Of a DNA stretch of 52,272 nucleotides, positions 43,009 through 52,209 are shown piece by piece. Each line of letters starts with the position of its first letter. Positions within the stretch are counted from its first letter, which is position 1. A model generated the notes under the pieces. The model searched no databases and was not told the origin of the DNA. It saw only the letters and a program-made list of their open reading frames with translations. Location of the stretch: assembly GCA_030523555.1 (NCBI GenBank), contig JAUNIH010000004.1, positions 1 to 52,272 of the forward strand. The letters run 5' to 3'. Origin of the DNA: Erysipelotrichaceae bacterium (GTDB taxonomy: Bacteria > Bacillota_I > Bacilli_A > Erysipelotrichales > Erysipelotrichaceae). A program made the position numbers and the translations under genes.

Positions 43009-44394
43009 ATGGAAAACGAAAATACCGCCAGAATAGGACAGGATTTTACTTTAAAATCATTATTCCTTTTCGGTCTACCGGGACTTCTTACAAATCTGTT
43101 TGCGAGAATGTTTGAATCGCTGGATGACGGTCTTTTTATATCCCGCTTTGTCGGACATCTGGCTCTGGCTGGTATCAAAATTCTTGGACCTCTTGATGCC
43201 CTTAACTTCGCCTTCTCTCATATCTTTGCGGTAGGCGCAAGTACTGTTGCTGCCCATCAGATGGGCAAAGGAAGCAAAGAAGAAGCTTCAGTTATCTTTA
43301 CCAAAATGATAAGACTGTGTTTTATCTTTGGTGTGGGCATGGCTCTAGTCTTCAATATCTTTGCCCACCCTATTTTAAGTTTTCTTGGTGCTGGAGATGA
43401 TATTTCAGGTTATGGACTGATATACATAAGGTCATACTATTCATTTATTTCCTCCCGTTTATGCGCTATGGCTTTTGCAGCTTTTTATTCAACTTCCGGT
43501 AATCCGAAGATGACACTTGTCGAAAGTATCGTAAACGGTGTTATGAATATCGTTCTGGATATCCTGTTTATTGTCGTACTGAAGATGGGTGTTTTAGGTA
43601 CAGCTCTGGCTAATACCATTTCTTCATTTACTGTTTTTATGATCGGTCTTATCTTCTTTATGAACGATAAAAGAGAAATACATTTTGTAAAGACGGATCA
43701 CCATTATATCGACATATTGAAAGAGTGCTGGCTTACAAGTTTCCCTCAGGTATTAAACTCTGCATCCTTTGGTTTTACCAGTTTTGTCTCAAACAGAGTG
43801 ATTATATATATGCTGGGATCAGAAGGCGTTGCAGCGCAGGCTATCATTCAGGATATCAGAAGAATCCTGGCAAGTTCCTTTATCGGTTTTGCCGGGTGCA
43901 TAGGCCCTATTATGGCTTACAATTACGGAGCCAGAAACAAAGAAAGAATATCTAGATATATCAGATATACCATGCAGATATGGTTTATCGGAACCAGTAT
44001 ATTTACGATAGGTGGATTCCTGCTTAGAAAACCGATGCTTTCAATATATATGTCGGCTGATACATCTGCCAATCTTATGAATATGGCTTTGGAGGGTTTA
44101 ACAATTGAACTCTTCTCTACTGCTTTTGTATCAGGATCTATTCTAATAAATAGAATATTTGTATCATTCAGAAATACCAAAGTAGCTACTTTTTTATCAA
44201 TAATGAGAAATATTGTCTTTAAACTGCTGTTTACTATTGCCTGTCCTGTCATCATGGGAGACAGCGGTATATGGTGGTCATTCCTGATATCAGAACTGGT
44301 AGCTTTCACTTTAGGTTCTACCCTTTTCTATCTCAACAGAGACAATTACGGATACGGAAAAAGCGGTACAGCCTTACTGCTGGATGAAAATTAA
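43009..44394 (+). CDS. MATE-family efflux transporter (second copy)
   Basis: This is a 461-residue, 12-helix MATE protein with SLFLFGLPGLLTNLFARMF in helix 1 and GSEGVAAQAIIQDI in the second half. It is only distantly similar to the MATE protein at 22052-23401. It probably exports a cationic drug or metabolite, substrate unknown. It is monocistronic and divergent from ftsA. No RBS precedes the ATG. Confidence 0.87.
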   Translation: MENENTARIGQDFTLKSLFLFGLPGLLTNLFARMFESLDDGLFISRFVGHLALAGIKILGPLDALNFAFSHIFAVGASTVAAHQMGKGSKEEASVIFTKMIRLCFIFGVGMALVFNIFAHPILSFLGAGDDISGYGLIYIRSYYSFISSRLCAMAFAAFYSTSGNPKMTLVESIVNGVMNIVLDILFIVVLKMGVLGTALANTISSFTVFMIGLIFFMNDKREIHFVKTDHHYIDILKECWLTSFPQVLNSASFGFTSFVSNRVIIYMLGSEGVAAQAIIQDIRRILASSFIGFAGCIGPIMAYNYGARNKERISRYIRYTMQIWFIGTSIFTIGGFLLRKPMLSIYMSADTSANLMNMALEGLTIELFSTAFVSGSILINRIFVSFRNTKVATFLSIMRNIVFKLLFTIACPVIMGDSGIWWSFLISELVAFTLGSTLFYLNRDNYGYGKSGTALLLDEN

Positions 44395-44402
44395 AAATGT
44401 TA

Positions 44403-44431
44403 TTGCAATTGAAATAATTATTTGTTAATAT
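44403..44431 (+). promoter_or_regulatory. rpmB promoter
   Basis: TTGCAA (44403-44408), a 17-nt spacer, and TAATAT (44426-44431) preceded by TGT (extended -10). It lies about 35 nt upstream of the rpmB ATG. Confidence 0.72.
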
Positions 44432-44465
44432 AAATAAGCATTAAAAAAGAAAGGGGGCCAGCTGT

Positions 44466-44660
44466 ATGTCGAGAGTATGTCCAATTACTGGTAAAGGACC
44501 TTTGTCTGGTAACAATCGTTCACATTCACTTCGTGCTACACGCCGTAAATGGAATGTCAATCTTCAAACTGTTACACTGATGGTTGATGGTAAGCCAAAG
44601 AAGGTTCGCGTTTCTGCCCGTGCACTAAGAACTTTAAAAAATCAGGCTAAGGCAGCTTAA
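44466..44660 (+). CDS. rpmB: 50S ribosomal protein L28
   Basis: This 64-residue protein contains the L28 segments [16 protein letters not shown] and [18 protein letters not shown]. It has a strong RBS (AAAGGGGG) 11 nt before the ATG. It is monocistronic, with its own promoter and terminator, and converges on the priA-rpe operon, a common arrangement in Firmicutes. Confidence 0.96.
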   Translation: MSRVCPITGKGPLSGNNRSHSLRATRRKWNVNLQTVTLMVDGKPKKVRVSARALRTLKNQAKAA

Positions 44661-44682
44661 CTTCCATAATGGAAGTTTTTTT
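44659..44682 (+). terminator. rpmB terminator
   Basis: AACTTCCA (44659-44666) / TGGAAGTT (44670-44677) has a TAA loop and then a T-run. It overlaps the rpmB stop codon. Confidence 0.85.
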
Positions 44683-44688
44683 ATACTT

Positions 44689-44712
44689 AAAAATGGGGTT
44701 AACCCCATTTTT
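44689..44712. terminator. Terminator of priA-rpe operon
   Basis: The palindromic AAATGGGG (44691-44698) / CCCCATTT (44703-44710) has a TTAA loop and T5 on each strand. It is adjacent to the rpe stop. It is probably bidirectional. Confidence 0.82.
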
Positions 44713-45361
44713 ATTTGCATGATCTTAATTTATTGACATTAGAAATGATATCCCCGTCAAAGATATATGACCCGGCAACAAGACAGTCGCATCCCGCATT
44801 AAGTACTTCGTGTGCAGTCTGATCATTTATTCCTCCATCAACCTGAATGATATAGGAAAGGTTATACAGTTTACGGTAATAATCAAGTTCTTTTATTTTA
44901 TCGGTAGATGAAGGTATATACTTCTGTCCGCCAAACCCTGGTTCAACAGACATGACAAGGACCAGATCAACCTTGTTCAGTAAAGGTTCAATATCTTTTA
45001 CGGATGTTCCCGGATTAATGGAAATGCCGGCTTTAAGATAAAGAGAATGAAGTTTATCTATCAGTTTTATGCATTCATCCGGATCATTGTAGTTTTCATA
45101 ATGGAAAGTAATACTTTCAGCACCTTTATTCGCAAACTCCATCGCATAATGTTCAGGATCATTAACCATCAGGTGGACATCCATGAATAATGAGGAATTC
45201 TTCCTGAAATAGGAAAAGATAACCGGGCCAAAAGAAATATTAGGTACAAAATTACCATCCATAACATCAAAATGCAGCCATTCAACCGATTCATTAAGGG
45301 CATCCAGCTGATTTTTGAAATCGTCATAATGTAAAGATAATACTGAAGGTGAAATTATCAT
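44711..45361 (-). CDS. rpe: Ribulose-phosphate 3-epimerase
   Basis: This 216-residue TIM-barrel enzyme interconverts ribulose-5-phosphate and xylulose-5-phosphate. Family segments are SPSVLSLHYDDF, LHFDVMDGNFVPNISFGP, VDVHLMV, MSVEPGFGGQKYI and QVDGGIN, and they hold the metal ligands and catalytic Asp residues. The RBS GTAGGAG is good. It lies 8 nt after prkC as the last gene of the operon. The rsgA gene often found between them is absent. Confidence 0.95.
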   Translation of the reverse strand: MIISPSVLSLHYDDFKNQLDALNESVEWLHFDVMDGNFVPNISFGPVIFSYFRKNSSLFMDVHLMVNDPEHYAMEFANKGAESITFHYENYNDPDECIKLIDKLHSLYLKAGISINPGTSVKDIEPLLNKVDLVLVMSVEPGFGGQKYIPSSTDKIKELDYYRKLYNLSYIIQVDGGINDQTAHEVLNAGCDCLVAGSYIFDGDIISNVNKLRSCK

Positions 45362-45369
45362 GTTGACTC

Positions 45370-47043
45370 CTACTGATTATCTGCAGGTATGGTATCTACA
45401 GGTGAAGAATCAGGTTCATAGAAATAGATGGTAATGTAGTTGTCATCACCAGGTATAAACGCACTTCCTAGAGCAGGATCGGTTTTTACCACTGTGTACG
45501 GTTTGAAATTGTTCTGTTCATCAGTACTCAGTGAATACTGGGCAACCGCCACAAGTTTATAGTTATAACCCAGCTGTTCAAAGTAGGATGCAGCTTCTGA
45601 TATATCCATACCTGATACAGAAGAATCAAGAATAACAGATTCTTCTACAGCGTATTCAAGAGTTATGTCATTATTTACAGATGAATCAAACTTATCTCCT
45701 GGAGCTACAGACTGAGACAGAACTGTACCCGGTACAGATGTGGACTGTACACCTACAAGTTTGATACGGAAATTAAGGGATTTGAGTGTATCCTGAGCGG
45801 TATTGTAGTCCATACCTACATAATTGCCCATTATGGAATAAACCCCGTCAGAAACCGTTACTTTGATTTTAGAGCCCTTTTCAACAGTTGATCCGACTTC
45901 CGGAACTACCGAAACAATCCTGTTTTTCTCTACAGAATCAGTAAGTATCCATTCAATTCTTGATTCATCAATTTCTATTCCCAGCACTGCAAGTTCATCC
46001 CTTGCTTCCTGAATTGTCTTATCAACGATATCCGGTACAGTAACATTCTGGGTTCTGTTTCTGAATACACCGGATACAGTCATAATAAGAAGCAGCAGAA
46101 TAACAGATAAAAGACTTAATACAACAATCAGTATTTTATTGGAGAAATTTCTTTCATTACCGGTTTTGGTCTCTTTTTCATCAATGAAACCATCACTTGT
46201 AAGTACAAGCTTTTTATCGTAAAGATGATCATCATTGAGACATTCGTTAAGATCCTTCAGCATCAGACTGATATTCCTGTATCTGTATTTAGGATTCTTG
46301 CAGGTAGCACGGATAATGATATTTTCTACCGATTGAGGAATATCCGGATTTATAGATCTGACAGAAGGAATTGTTTCTTTGATATGTTTCAAGGCAACCT
46401 GAATGGCATTATCTCCGGTAAACGGTACATCACCTGTAAGCAGTTCATAGAAAACGATACCCAATGAATAGATATCCGACTGCATGGATGCCTGTTTACC
46501 TTTGGATAATTCCGGAGCCAGATAATGTACGGAACCAATTACCGAATCCTTGGATGTTATTTCGATATCACCATTGGCAATCGCAATACCAAAATCTGAA
46601 AGTTTAACAGTACCGTCATGTTTAATCAGGACATTCTGGGATTTTATATCACGGTGAATGATTTCATTCTTATGGGCTTCCATTAAAGCACCAGACAGCT
46701 GTTTCATCATCCAGACAGATTCTTTATAAGGAATAGCTCCCCTTTTCTTTATCAGCTGTTTAAGGGCATATCCTTTGATATATTCCATGACAATATAATG
46801 GTTTTCACCATCATCACCTACATCATAGACATCAACGATATTAGGATGCGAAAGGTTCGCAATTGCCCCTGCTTCTCTTGAAAAACGTTCCAAAGAGACC
46901 TTGTCATCCGCAAGATCTGATTTAAGAATCTTTACCGCTACTTCTCTTTTCAGAATAACATCGTAAGCGAGATACACATCAGCCATACCACCCTTACCGA
47001 TATGCGATATTATCTGATATCGGTTGCCTATGGTCTTATTCAT
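45370..47043 (-). CDS. prkC: PASTA-domain Ser/Thr protein kinase (PrkC/StkP)
   Basis: This is a 557-residue membrane kinase. The cytoplasmic kinase domain (about 9-270) has GKGGMADV, catalytic Lys38, HRD at 130-132, DFG from Asp150, and APE in YLAPELS. One membrane helix lies at about 303-325. Three extracellular PASTA repeats follow (about 333-545), which sense muropeptides or lipid II. The frame opens at a TTG (47058), but the ATG at 47043 has the RBS GGAAAGGA and overlaps the phosphatase gene by 8 nt. Confidence 0.95.
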   Translation of the reverse strand: MNKTIGNRYQIISHIGKGGMADVYLAYDVILKREVAVKILKSDLADDKVSLERFSREAGAIANLSHPNIVDVYDVGDDGENHYIVMEYIKGYALKQLIKKRGAIPYKESVWMMKQLSGALMEAHKNEIIHRDIKSQNVLIKHDGTVKLSDFGIAIANGDIEITSKDSVIGSVHYLAPELSKGKQASMQSDIYSLGIVFYELLTGDVPFTGDNAIQVALKHIKETIPSVRSINPDIPQSVENIIIRATCKNPKYRYRNISLMLKDLNECLNDDHLYDKKLVLTSDGFIDEKETKTGNERNFSNKILIVVLSLLSVILLLLIMTVSGVFRNRTQNVTVPDIVDKTIQEARDELAVLGIEIDESRIEWILTDSVEKNRIVSVVPEVGSTVEKGSKIKVTVSDGVYSIMGNYVGMDYNTAQDTLKSLNFRIKLVGVQSTSVPGTVLSQSVAPGDKFDSSVNNDITLEYAVEESVILDSSVSGMDISEAASYFEQLGYNYKLVAVAQYSLSTDEQNNFKPYTVVKTDPALGSAFIPGDDNYITIYFYEPDSSPVDTIPADNQ

Positions 47044-47767
47044 CGCTGTCCTTTCCAATTATCAGTGTGATATTGTCATATCCGCCTTTAGACAAAGCTT
47101 TTTCTTTAAGTATATTAACCTTATCTTCAAGCGTATTGTCAGACAGTACAATATCTTCAATATCTTTTTCATCCACATATGAATGAAGTCCATCTGTACT
47201 CACCATAAAATAATCCATCTTCTTTACCTGATGTACATCACAGTTAATACGGTCAAATATACCTATGGCCTTAACAAGATAATGACGTTTAGGATGATTG
47301 ATCGCTTCTTCATATGATATCTTTCCTGATTTCAGCATCTGATTGACAAGTGTATCATCATCAGTAAGACGGAACAGTTTATTGTCTATAAATCCATATA
47401 CACGGGAATCACCACAGTTTAGTGTTACCGCATATTCTTTGGTTACAAGCACACCGGAAACAGTTGTGCCCATTCCTGAATACTGTTCATAGGCACACGA
47501 CATATCAAAAACATGTTTATTGCATCTTGACAGATGAAGTTCAAGATAATCGATTATATCGTGAACAGAACTGAAAGGTCCTGATTCCTTAAACACATAA
47601 TCGAAATATTTGACTGTTTCTTCGCTGGCAACCTCTCCAGCTTTACCTCCACCTATACCATCAGCCACAAGAAAAAGATAATCGCCATAGCCATTAACAG
47701 CCACCATCATACTATCCTGATTTTTTTCTCTGATTAGACCTACATCACTGATACAAGCGTATTTCAT
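47036..47767 (-). CDS. prpC: PP2C-type Ser/Thr phosphatase (PrpC/Stp)
   Basis: This 243-residue metal-dependent phosphatase reverses phosphorylation by the adjacent PASTA kinase. Motifs are SDVGLIREKNQDS, VADGIGGGKAGE, TVSGVLV, STDGLHSYV and GGYDNITLI, with the usual metal-binding aspartates. It starts 4 nt after rlmN without an RBS. A TAAAAT lies 6 nt before the ATG inside the end of rlmN, so both coupled and leaderless initiation are possible. Confidence 0.95.
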   Translation of the reverse strand: MKYACISDVGLIREKNQDSMMVAVNGYGDYLFLVADGIGGGKAGEVASEETVKYFDYVFKESGPFSSVHDIIDYLELHLSRCNKHVFDMSCAYEQYSGMGTTVSGVLVTKEYAVTLNCGDSRVYGFIDNKLFRLTDDDTLVNQMLKSGKISYEEAINHPKRHYLVKAIGIFDRINCDVHQVKKMDYFMVSTDGLHSYVDEKDIEDIVLSDNTLEDKVNILKEKALSKGGYDNITLIIGKDSDE

Positions 47768-47771
47768 AAAT

Positions 47772-48803
47772 CTATTTTAAATTATTGGCACGAAGTTGAC
47801 CACATGCAGCGTCAATATCTGTACCCTTTTTCTGTCTTAAAGTTACCGAAACCCCATTTTTCTTTAATAAATCATAGAATCTCAAAGCATTTTCTTCCGA
47901 ACTTGTCTTATAATCCTTTTCTTTAACTTCATTGTAAGGAATGAGATTGATATACGCATTCATCCCTTTAAGAAGTTCTTTGATCTCTTTCGCATTCTGA
48001 GCTGAATCATTTACTCCACTTAACAGAAGGTATTCAAATGTCAGACGTCTGTTGTTGGTGGCAGAATATTCTTTTAAAGCCTTCATAAGTTCTTCCAAAG
48101 GATATGCCTTATTTACAGGCATTAGAGAAGACCTTAATTCATCATTTGATGCGTGTAATGATATAGCCAGATTATACTGAAGATTTTCTTTCGCAAATCT
48201 TTCTATACCAGGTATAACTCCACAAGTTGAAATAGAGATATGTCTTGCCCCTATTTCCATTCCATATGGTGAATTGATGATCGACATCGCCTTCATGACA
48301 TTATCATAGTTGTCAAAAGGTTCTCCTGTTCCCATGACAACGATATTTCCTAATCTTTTATCTATCTCATCAAGTCTTTTCTGAATCATGAGAGCCTGCA
48401 ATACTATTTCGCCGGCACTGAGATTTCGCTGTTTTTTTAATAATCCTGAAGCACAGAAAGTGCATCCCATGTTGCATCCTACCTGTGAAGAAAGACACGC
48501 TGAATAACCGTATTCAAAGACCATCATTACTGATTCAACCAGAGATCCGTCAGCCATTTCAAAAAGGTATTTCTCTGTACCGTCTTTAGATACCTGTACA
48601 TCCTTAATCGAAATACTGTCAATAATAAAATCTTCATTCAGTTTCTTCTGAAGATCTTTGGATATATCACTCATTTCTTCAAATGTAGAAACTCTTTTTT
48701 CATAAAGCCATTTCATTATCTGCTTGGCTCTGAAAGGTTTTAAGCCCAGTGAAACAAGATAATTTTCCAGATCTTCAAGATTTAAATCATATATTGAATT
48801 CAT
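47772..48803 (-). CDS. rlmN: 23S rRNA/tRNA m2A methyltransferase RlmN
   Basis: This 343-residue radical-SAM enzyme methylates C2 of A2503 in 23S rRNA and A37 in some tRNAs. The cluster motif CxxxCxxC is at Cys110, 114 and 117. The catalytic pair is probably Cys103 and Cys334 (in AACGQLR). The RBS AAGGAAGG is good. It lies directly after rsmB. Confidence 0.95.
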   Translation of the reverse strand: MNSIYDLNLEDLENYLVSLGLKPFRAKQIMKWLYEKRVSTFEEMSDISKDLQKKLNEDFIIDSISIKDVQVSKDGTEKYLFEMADGSLVESVMMVFEYGYSACLSSQVGCNMGCTFCASGLLKKQRNLSAGEIVLQALMIQKRLDEIDKRLGNIVVMGTGEPFDNYDNVMKAMSIINSPYGMEIGARHISISTCGVIPGIERFAKENLQYNLAISLHASNDELRSSLMPVNKAYPLEELMKALKEYSATNNRRLTFEYLLLSGVNDSAQNAKEIKELLKGMNAYINLIPYNEVKEKDYKTSSEENALRFYDLLKKNGVSVTLRQKKGTDIDAACGQLRANNLK

Positions 48804-49994
48804 TTATGCCTTCCTTAGTTTAGCGTAATAGAAACAGTCTCCAAGTTCATTGATAATTGTGTTTTCTTCCTCAAGCATAAAATCAGGATATCTCTTAAGA
48901 AAACTGTTTACCTGTTTTGAATTTTCTTTTTTATTCAGGGTACATGTCGAATAAAGGATTGTACCTTTATCTTTAAGTAAAGATAGTGCTGAATCCAACA
49001 GTTCACTCTGCAGAACCTCAAGTTCATCAAGACTTTCCGGTTTAATGTGAAACTTGAGATCCGGTTTTCTGTTTATAACTCCCAGCCCTGAACAGGGAGC
49101 ATCAAGAAGAATTTTATCAAATCTGATATCCGTAATATCTTTTATCTTTCTTCCATCTTTACAGAAGAGATTGATGTTTTTATATCCCAGTTTTTCAGCC
49201 ATCTTTCTGATAAGTTCAACTCTTGATTCATGAACATCATTGCCATAGGCATTTTCTTCTTTAACAATATCAAGACAGTTGAACAGCTTTGATCCTGGTG
49301 CACTGCACATATCAAGAAAGATATCATCTTCTTTAAGATCAAGGTATTTATATAAGGATGCGCTGTTAAGATCCTGTACATAGAAATAACCATCCTTATA
49401 TAAAGTGGTATTAATCATATTTCTGTCACTGGTAAAGATATCTTCATTAATCCAGTTGACATTAAGATTATCAAGCGTGGCCTTAGTGCATTTGTTTCTG
49501 TTGATACGGTAATATACTTCAGGAACTTTCTGGAATCCCTTAACAATCTTTTCAAGTTCATCTATGCTGTACTGAGCCTTCAGTAAAGAATAAATCCATT
49601 TGGGAAGATTGGCATTTACATCTTCTTCATCAGATTCTTTGAATGTATCGGTATTATGTAATACCGCATTCACAAATGACTTTTCATATTTACTTGATGC
49701 CAGTTTTACATATTCATTGTTTACGGCATAATCCTTTTCCTTAAGATAGAATTTCTCATACATCGCCATACATAAGATAATACGTGTTTTAAGACTGGTA
49801 TTCTTCTTAATATGTTCTTTGAACTGAAAATTGAGAATCTCGTATTTTCTTAAGACTTCATTGACCAGATTGGTGCAGAAAGAACGCTGTATTACAGGCA
49901 GCTGCGACAGTTCCTTTCGCATCAATAAATTGGAATAGGATTCATCATGTATGGTCTTATAGATAATATTTAAAGCTACTTCTCTCTGTGTCAT
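48804..49994 (-). CDS. rsmB: 16S rRNA m5C967 methyltransferase RsmB
   Basis: This 396-residue protein has an N-terminal NusB-like RNA-binding domain (about 1-130) and a C-terminal Rossmann methyltransferase. SAM and catalytic motifs are LDMCSAPGSKLF, DAPCSGLGV and YSTCTLNKKEN, with the two catalytic cysteines. The ATG overlaps the priA stop as TGATG. In many Firmicutes def and fmt lie between priA and rsmB; here they are missing. Confidence 0.94.
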   Translation of the reverse strand: MTQREVALNIIYKTIHDESYSNLLMRKELSQLPVIQRSFCTNLVNEVLRKYEILNFQFKEHIKKNTSLKTRIILCMAMYEKFYLKEKDYAVNNEYVKLASSKYEKSFVNAVLHNTDTFKESDEEDVNANLPKWIYSLLKAQYSIDELEKIVKGFQKVPEVYYRINRNKCTKATLDNLNVNWINEDIFTSDRNMINTTLYKDGYFYVQDLNSASLYKYLDLKEDDIFLDMCSAPGSKLFNCLDIVKEENAYGNDVHESRVELIRKMAEKLGYKNINLFCKDGRKIKDITDIRFDKILLDAPCSGLGVINRKPDLKFHIKPESLDELEVLQSELLDSALSLLKDKGTILYSTCTLNKKENSKQVNSFLKRYPDFMLEEENTIINELGDCFYYAKLRKA

Positions 49995-52150
49995 CAGTCT
50001 AAATAATTGGAATCAACCTTTACGGTTATGGTGGACTTGTTTCTCAGTTTCAGATATTCATCAACAATACCCGAAACATCCTTTAACATTGCCAATAGAT
50101 CCTTATCAAGCAATACAATCCTGTATCTTTTAAGTTTATTAAGCTTGTTGAGACTGTAAGGCTTGTATTTTCTGTATGGCAACATATCAATTCTATCATA
50201 GAGTTTATTAACACTGTCTTCGAGTCTATTGTCGTTTGTATCGGATAAGACAATTTCCAGTAAATGTGAATATGGCGGATATTTGGTCTTTTCACGGTAT
50301 TTCATTTCAATATTGTAGAAATATGTATAATCCTGATATTCAACAGCTTTAATTGCGTAATGTTCAGGATTGAAAACCTGAATGAAAACCTTGCCTTTAC
50401 TGTCTGATCTTCCAGATCTTCCAGATGCCTGCATCAGAAAATCAAAAGTGGTCTTTGATGAATTGTAGTCCTGATGCATAAGACCGGCATCACCGTTTAA
50501 GATACCGACTAGTGTTACATCAGGGAAATCAAGCCCTTTGGATATCATCTGCGTACCAACAAGAATATCGTATTCCTTATCACCAAAAGCCTTTAAAATC
50601 TTCTGATGAGCACCCTTATGTCCTACAGCGTCCCTGTCCATACGGATTATTCTTTTATCAGGATAAAGCTTAATCAGTTCTTCTTCGACTTTCTTGGTAC
50701 CAAAGCCATAATAAATGAGATTACTACTGTTACAGTTAGGACATCTTTTCGGTACTGCATATTTCCTGCCGCACTGATGACACTTCAAAACATTTTCATC
50801 ATTGTGATAGGACAACGCTATATCGCAATCCTGACACATCAATACATCTCCGCAGTCTGCACACTTGATTACCGGTGAATATCCTCTTCTGTTTAATAAA
50901 ATGAGCGCCTGTTTATTATTGGATAGAACATTATCCAGTTCTTCTTTTAAAGGTTTTGAAATAATATAGGAATGTCTGTTGCGAAGTTCCTTATTCAGAT
51001 CAATCAATGTAATATCAGGAAAGGACTGATTGATACGGTTTTTCAGTTCCAGGAACTGATAATCCCCTTTTAAGGCTCTGCTGTAGGATTCTAAAGATGG
51101 CGTAGCTGATGCAAGTAATACTTTTCCTTTAAAGTCTATAGCTCTTTTAATCGCTACATTTTTAACGTTATAGACAGGTGTTGAATCCTGATAATAGCTC
51201 TGATCATGTTCTTCATCGATAATGATTAAACCCAGATCATTAAAAGGAAGGAAGATAGAACTTCTAGTCCCTACAACTATTTTTACTTCATTATTCTTCA
51301 CTCTTTTATACTGTTCATATCTTTCCTGATCATTAAGTTCAGAGTGATAGAACACGACATCTTCAAATCTTTCTTTTACTCTTTCAATCATCTGAGGTGT
51401 CAAAGATATTTCTGGTACCAGAATAAGCACATTCCTGTTCAGACTCAGATAGTATCTTGCCAGATGAAGATATACTTCCGTTTTACCTGATCCGGTTACG
51501 CCAAACAGTAAAGATACAAGCTTATCTGTATTAATAACGCCCTTATATGCGGCTTCCTGTTCTTTGTTTAATGTTTTAAAAGAAGATTCAGGAATAAGAT
51601 CGTTGGTATATTCATATTCTTCTTCATATATTTCAATAGCGCCACAATCTATCAGTTTATTGCGGATACTGATGGATAAAGAATCGAGTTCACTGACTTT
51701 CATTCCGTCATATATCTTTTCATATATTTCCTTCTGTTTAGGTGTCTTTATATTATCGGCGCAAATACGTCTTATTTTTCTGACAGTTTTGGGCTTTGTA
51801 TAGGTCTTGGATGTCTTTAAAACCTTCGGCAGCATGGCATTGAGACACGAAATAAGCGGTGAAATGGTTGTACGCGACAGCCATTTCGCCAGTTCATACT
51901 GTTCTATGGATATTACCGATTCTTCATCAATAACCGATAAGACAGGTAACAGTTCAAAGCCGAATTCTTCCTTTAATTCATTACTGTTTTTATCGGTATA
52001 TGCACAGGCTGTCACAAGTGCTACATTATCACTTCTGTTGAATGATACATTGATACGTTTAAAAAGATCAATCTCAACATCAGATACATAAGTAAAAGGA
52101 TGATTGATATTTAATGATGAATTGGTTACGTAACATTCAATCAGATACAT
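49994..52150 (-). CDS. priA: Primosomal helicase PriA
   Basis: This 718-residue replication-restart helicase has an N-terminal DNA-binding domain, Walker A GVTGSGKT (217-224), and DEEH (312-315). The zinc-binding cysteine block CADCGDVLMCQDC ... CHQCG ... CPNC follows, then the C-terminal helicase domain with QASGRSGR. The frame opens at 52174, but MYLIECYV at 52150 fits the family N-terminus. It lies 6 nt after TATAAT. There is no RBS, so it is a candidate leaderless first gene of a six-gene operon. Confidence 0.93.
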   Translation of the reverse strand: MYLIECYVTNSSLNINHPFTYVSDVEIDLFKRINVSFNRSDNVALVTACAYTDKNSNELKEEFGFELLPVLSVIDEESVISIEQYELAKWLSRTTISPLISCLNAMLPKVLKTSKTYTKPKTVRKIRRICADNIKTPKQKEIYEKIYDGMKVSELDSLSISIRNKLIDCGAIEIYEEEYEYTNDLIPESSFKTLNKEQEAAYKGVINTDKLVSLLFGVTGSGKTEVYLHLARYYLSLNRNVLILVPEISLTPQMIERVKERFEDVVFYHSELNDQERYEQYKRVKNNEVKIVVGTRSSIFLPFNDLGLIIIDEEHDQSYYQDSTPVYNVKNVAIKRAIDFKGKVLLASATPSLESYSRALKGDYQFLELKNRINQSFPDITLIDLNKELRNRHSYIISKPLKEELDNVLSNNKQALILLNRRGYSPVIKCADCGDVLMCQDCDIALSYHNDENVLKCHQCGRKYAVPKRCPNCNSSNLIYYGFGTKKVEEELIKLYPDKRIIRMDRDAVGHKGAHQKILKAFGDKEYDILVGTQMISKGLDFPDVTLVGILNGDAGLMHQDYNSSKTTFDFLMQASGRSGRSDSKGKVFIQVFNPEHYAIKAVEYQDYTYFYNIEMKYREKTKYPPYSHLLEIVLSDTNDNRLEDSVNKLYDRIDMLPYRKYKPYSLNKLNKLKRYRIVLLDKDLLAMLKDVSGIVDEYLKLRNKSTITVKVDSNYLD

Positions 52151-52156
52151 AAAATA

Positions 52157-52162
52157 ATTATA
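52157..52162 (-). promoter_or_regulatory. -10 box of priA operon
   Basis: TATAAT on the minus strand, 6 nt before ATG 52150. No clear -35 is seen. Confidence 0.5.
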
Positions 52163-52185
52163 CATCATAGACATAAACGCATATA

Positions 52186-52209
52186 AAAGGACATCATGCG
52201 ATGTCCTTT
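52186..52209 (-). terminator. Terminator of a gene upstream of priA
   Basis: AAAGGACATC (52186-52195) / GATGTCCTTT (52200-52209) is a 10-bp stem with a 4-nt loop, followed on the minus strand by TTTTATAT. The transcript it ends begins outside the window. Bases 52210-52272 hold nothing that I can assign. Confidence 0.75.
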
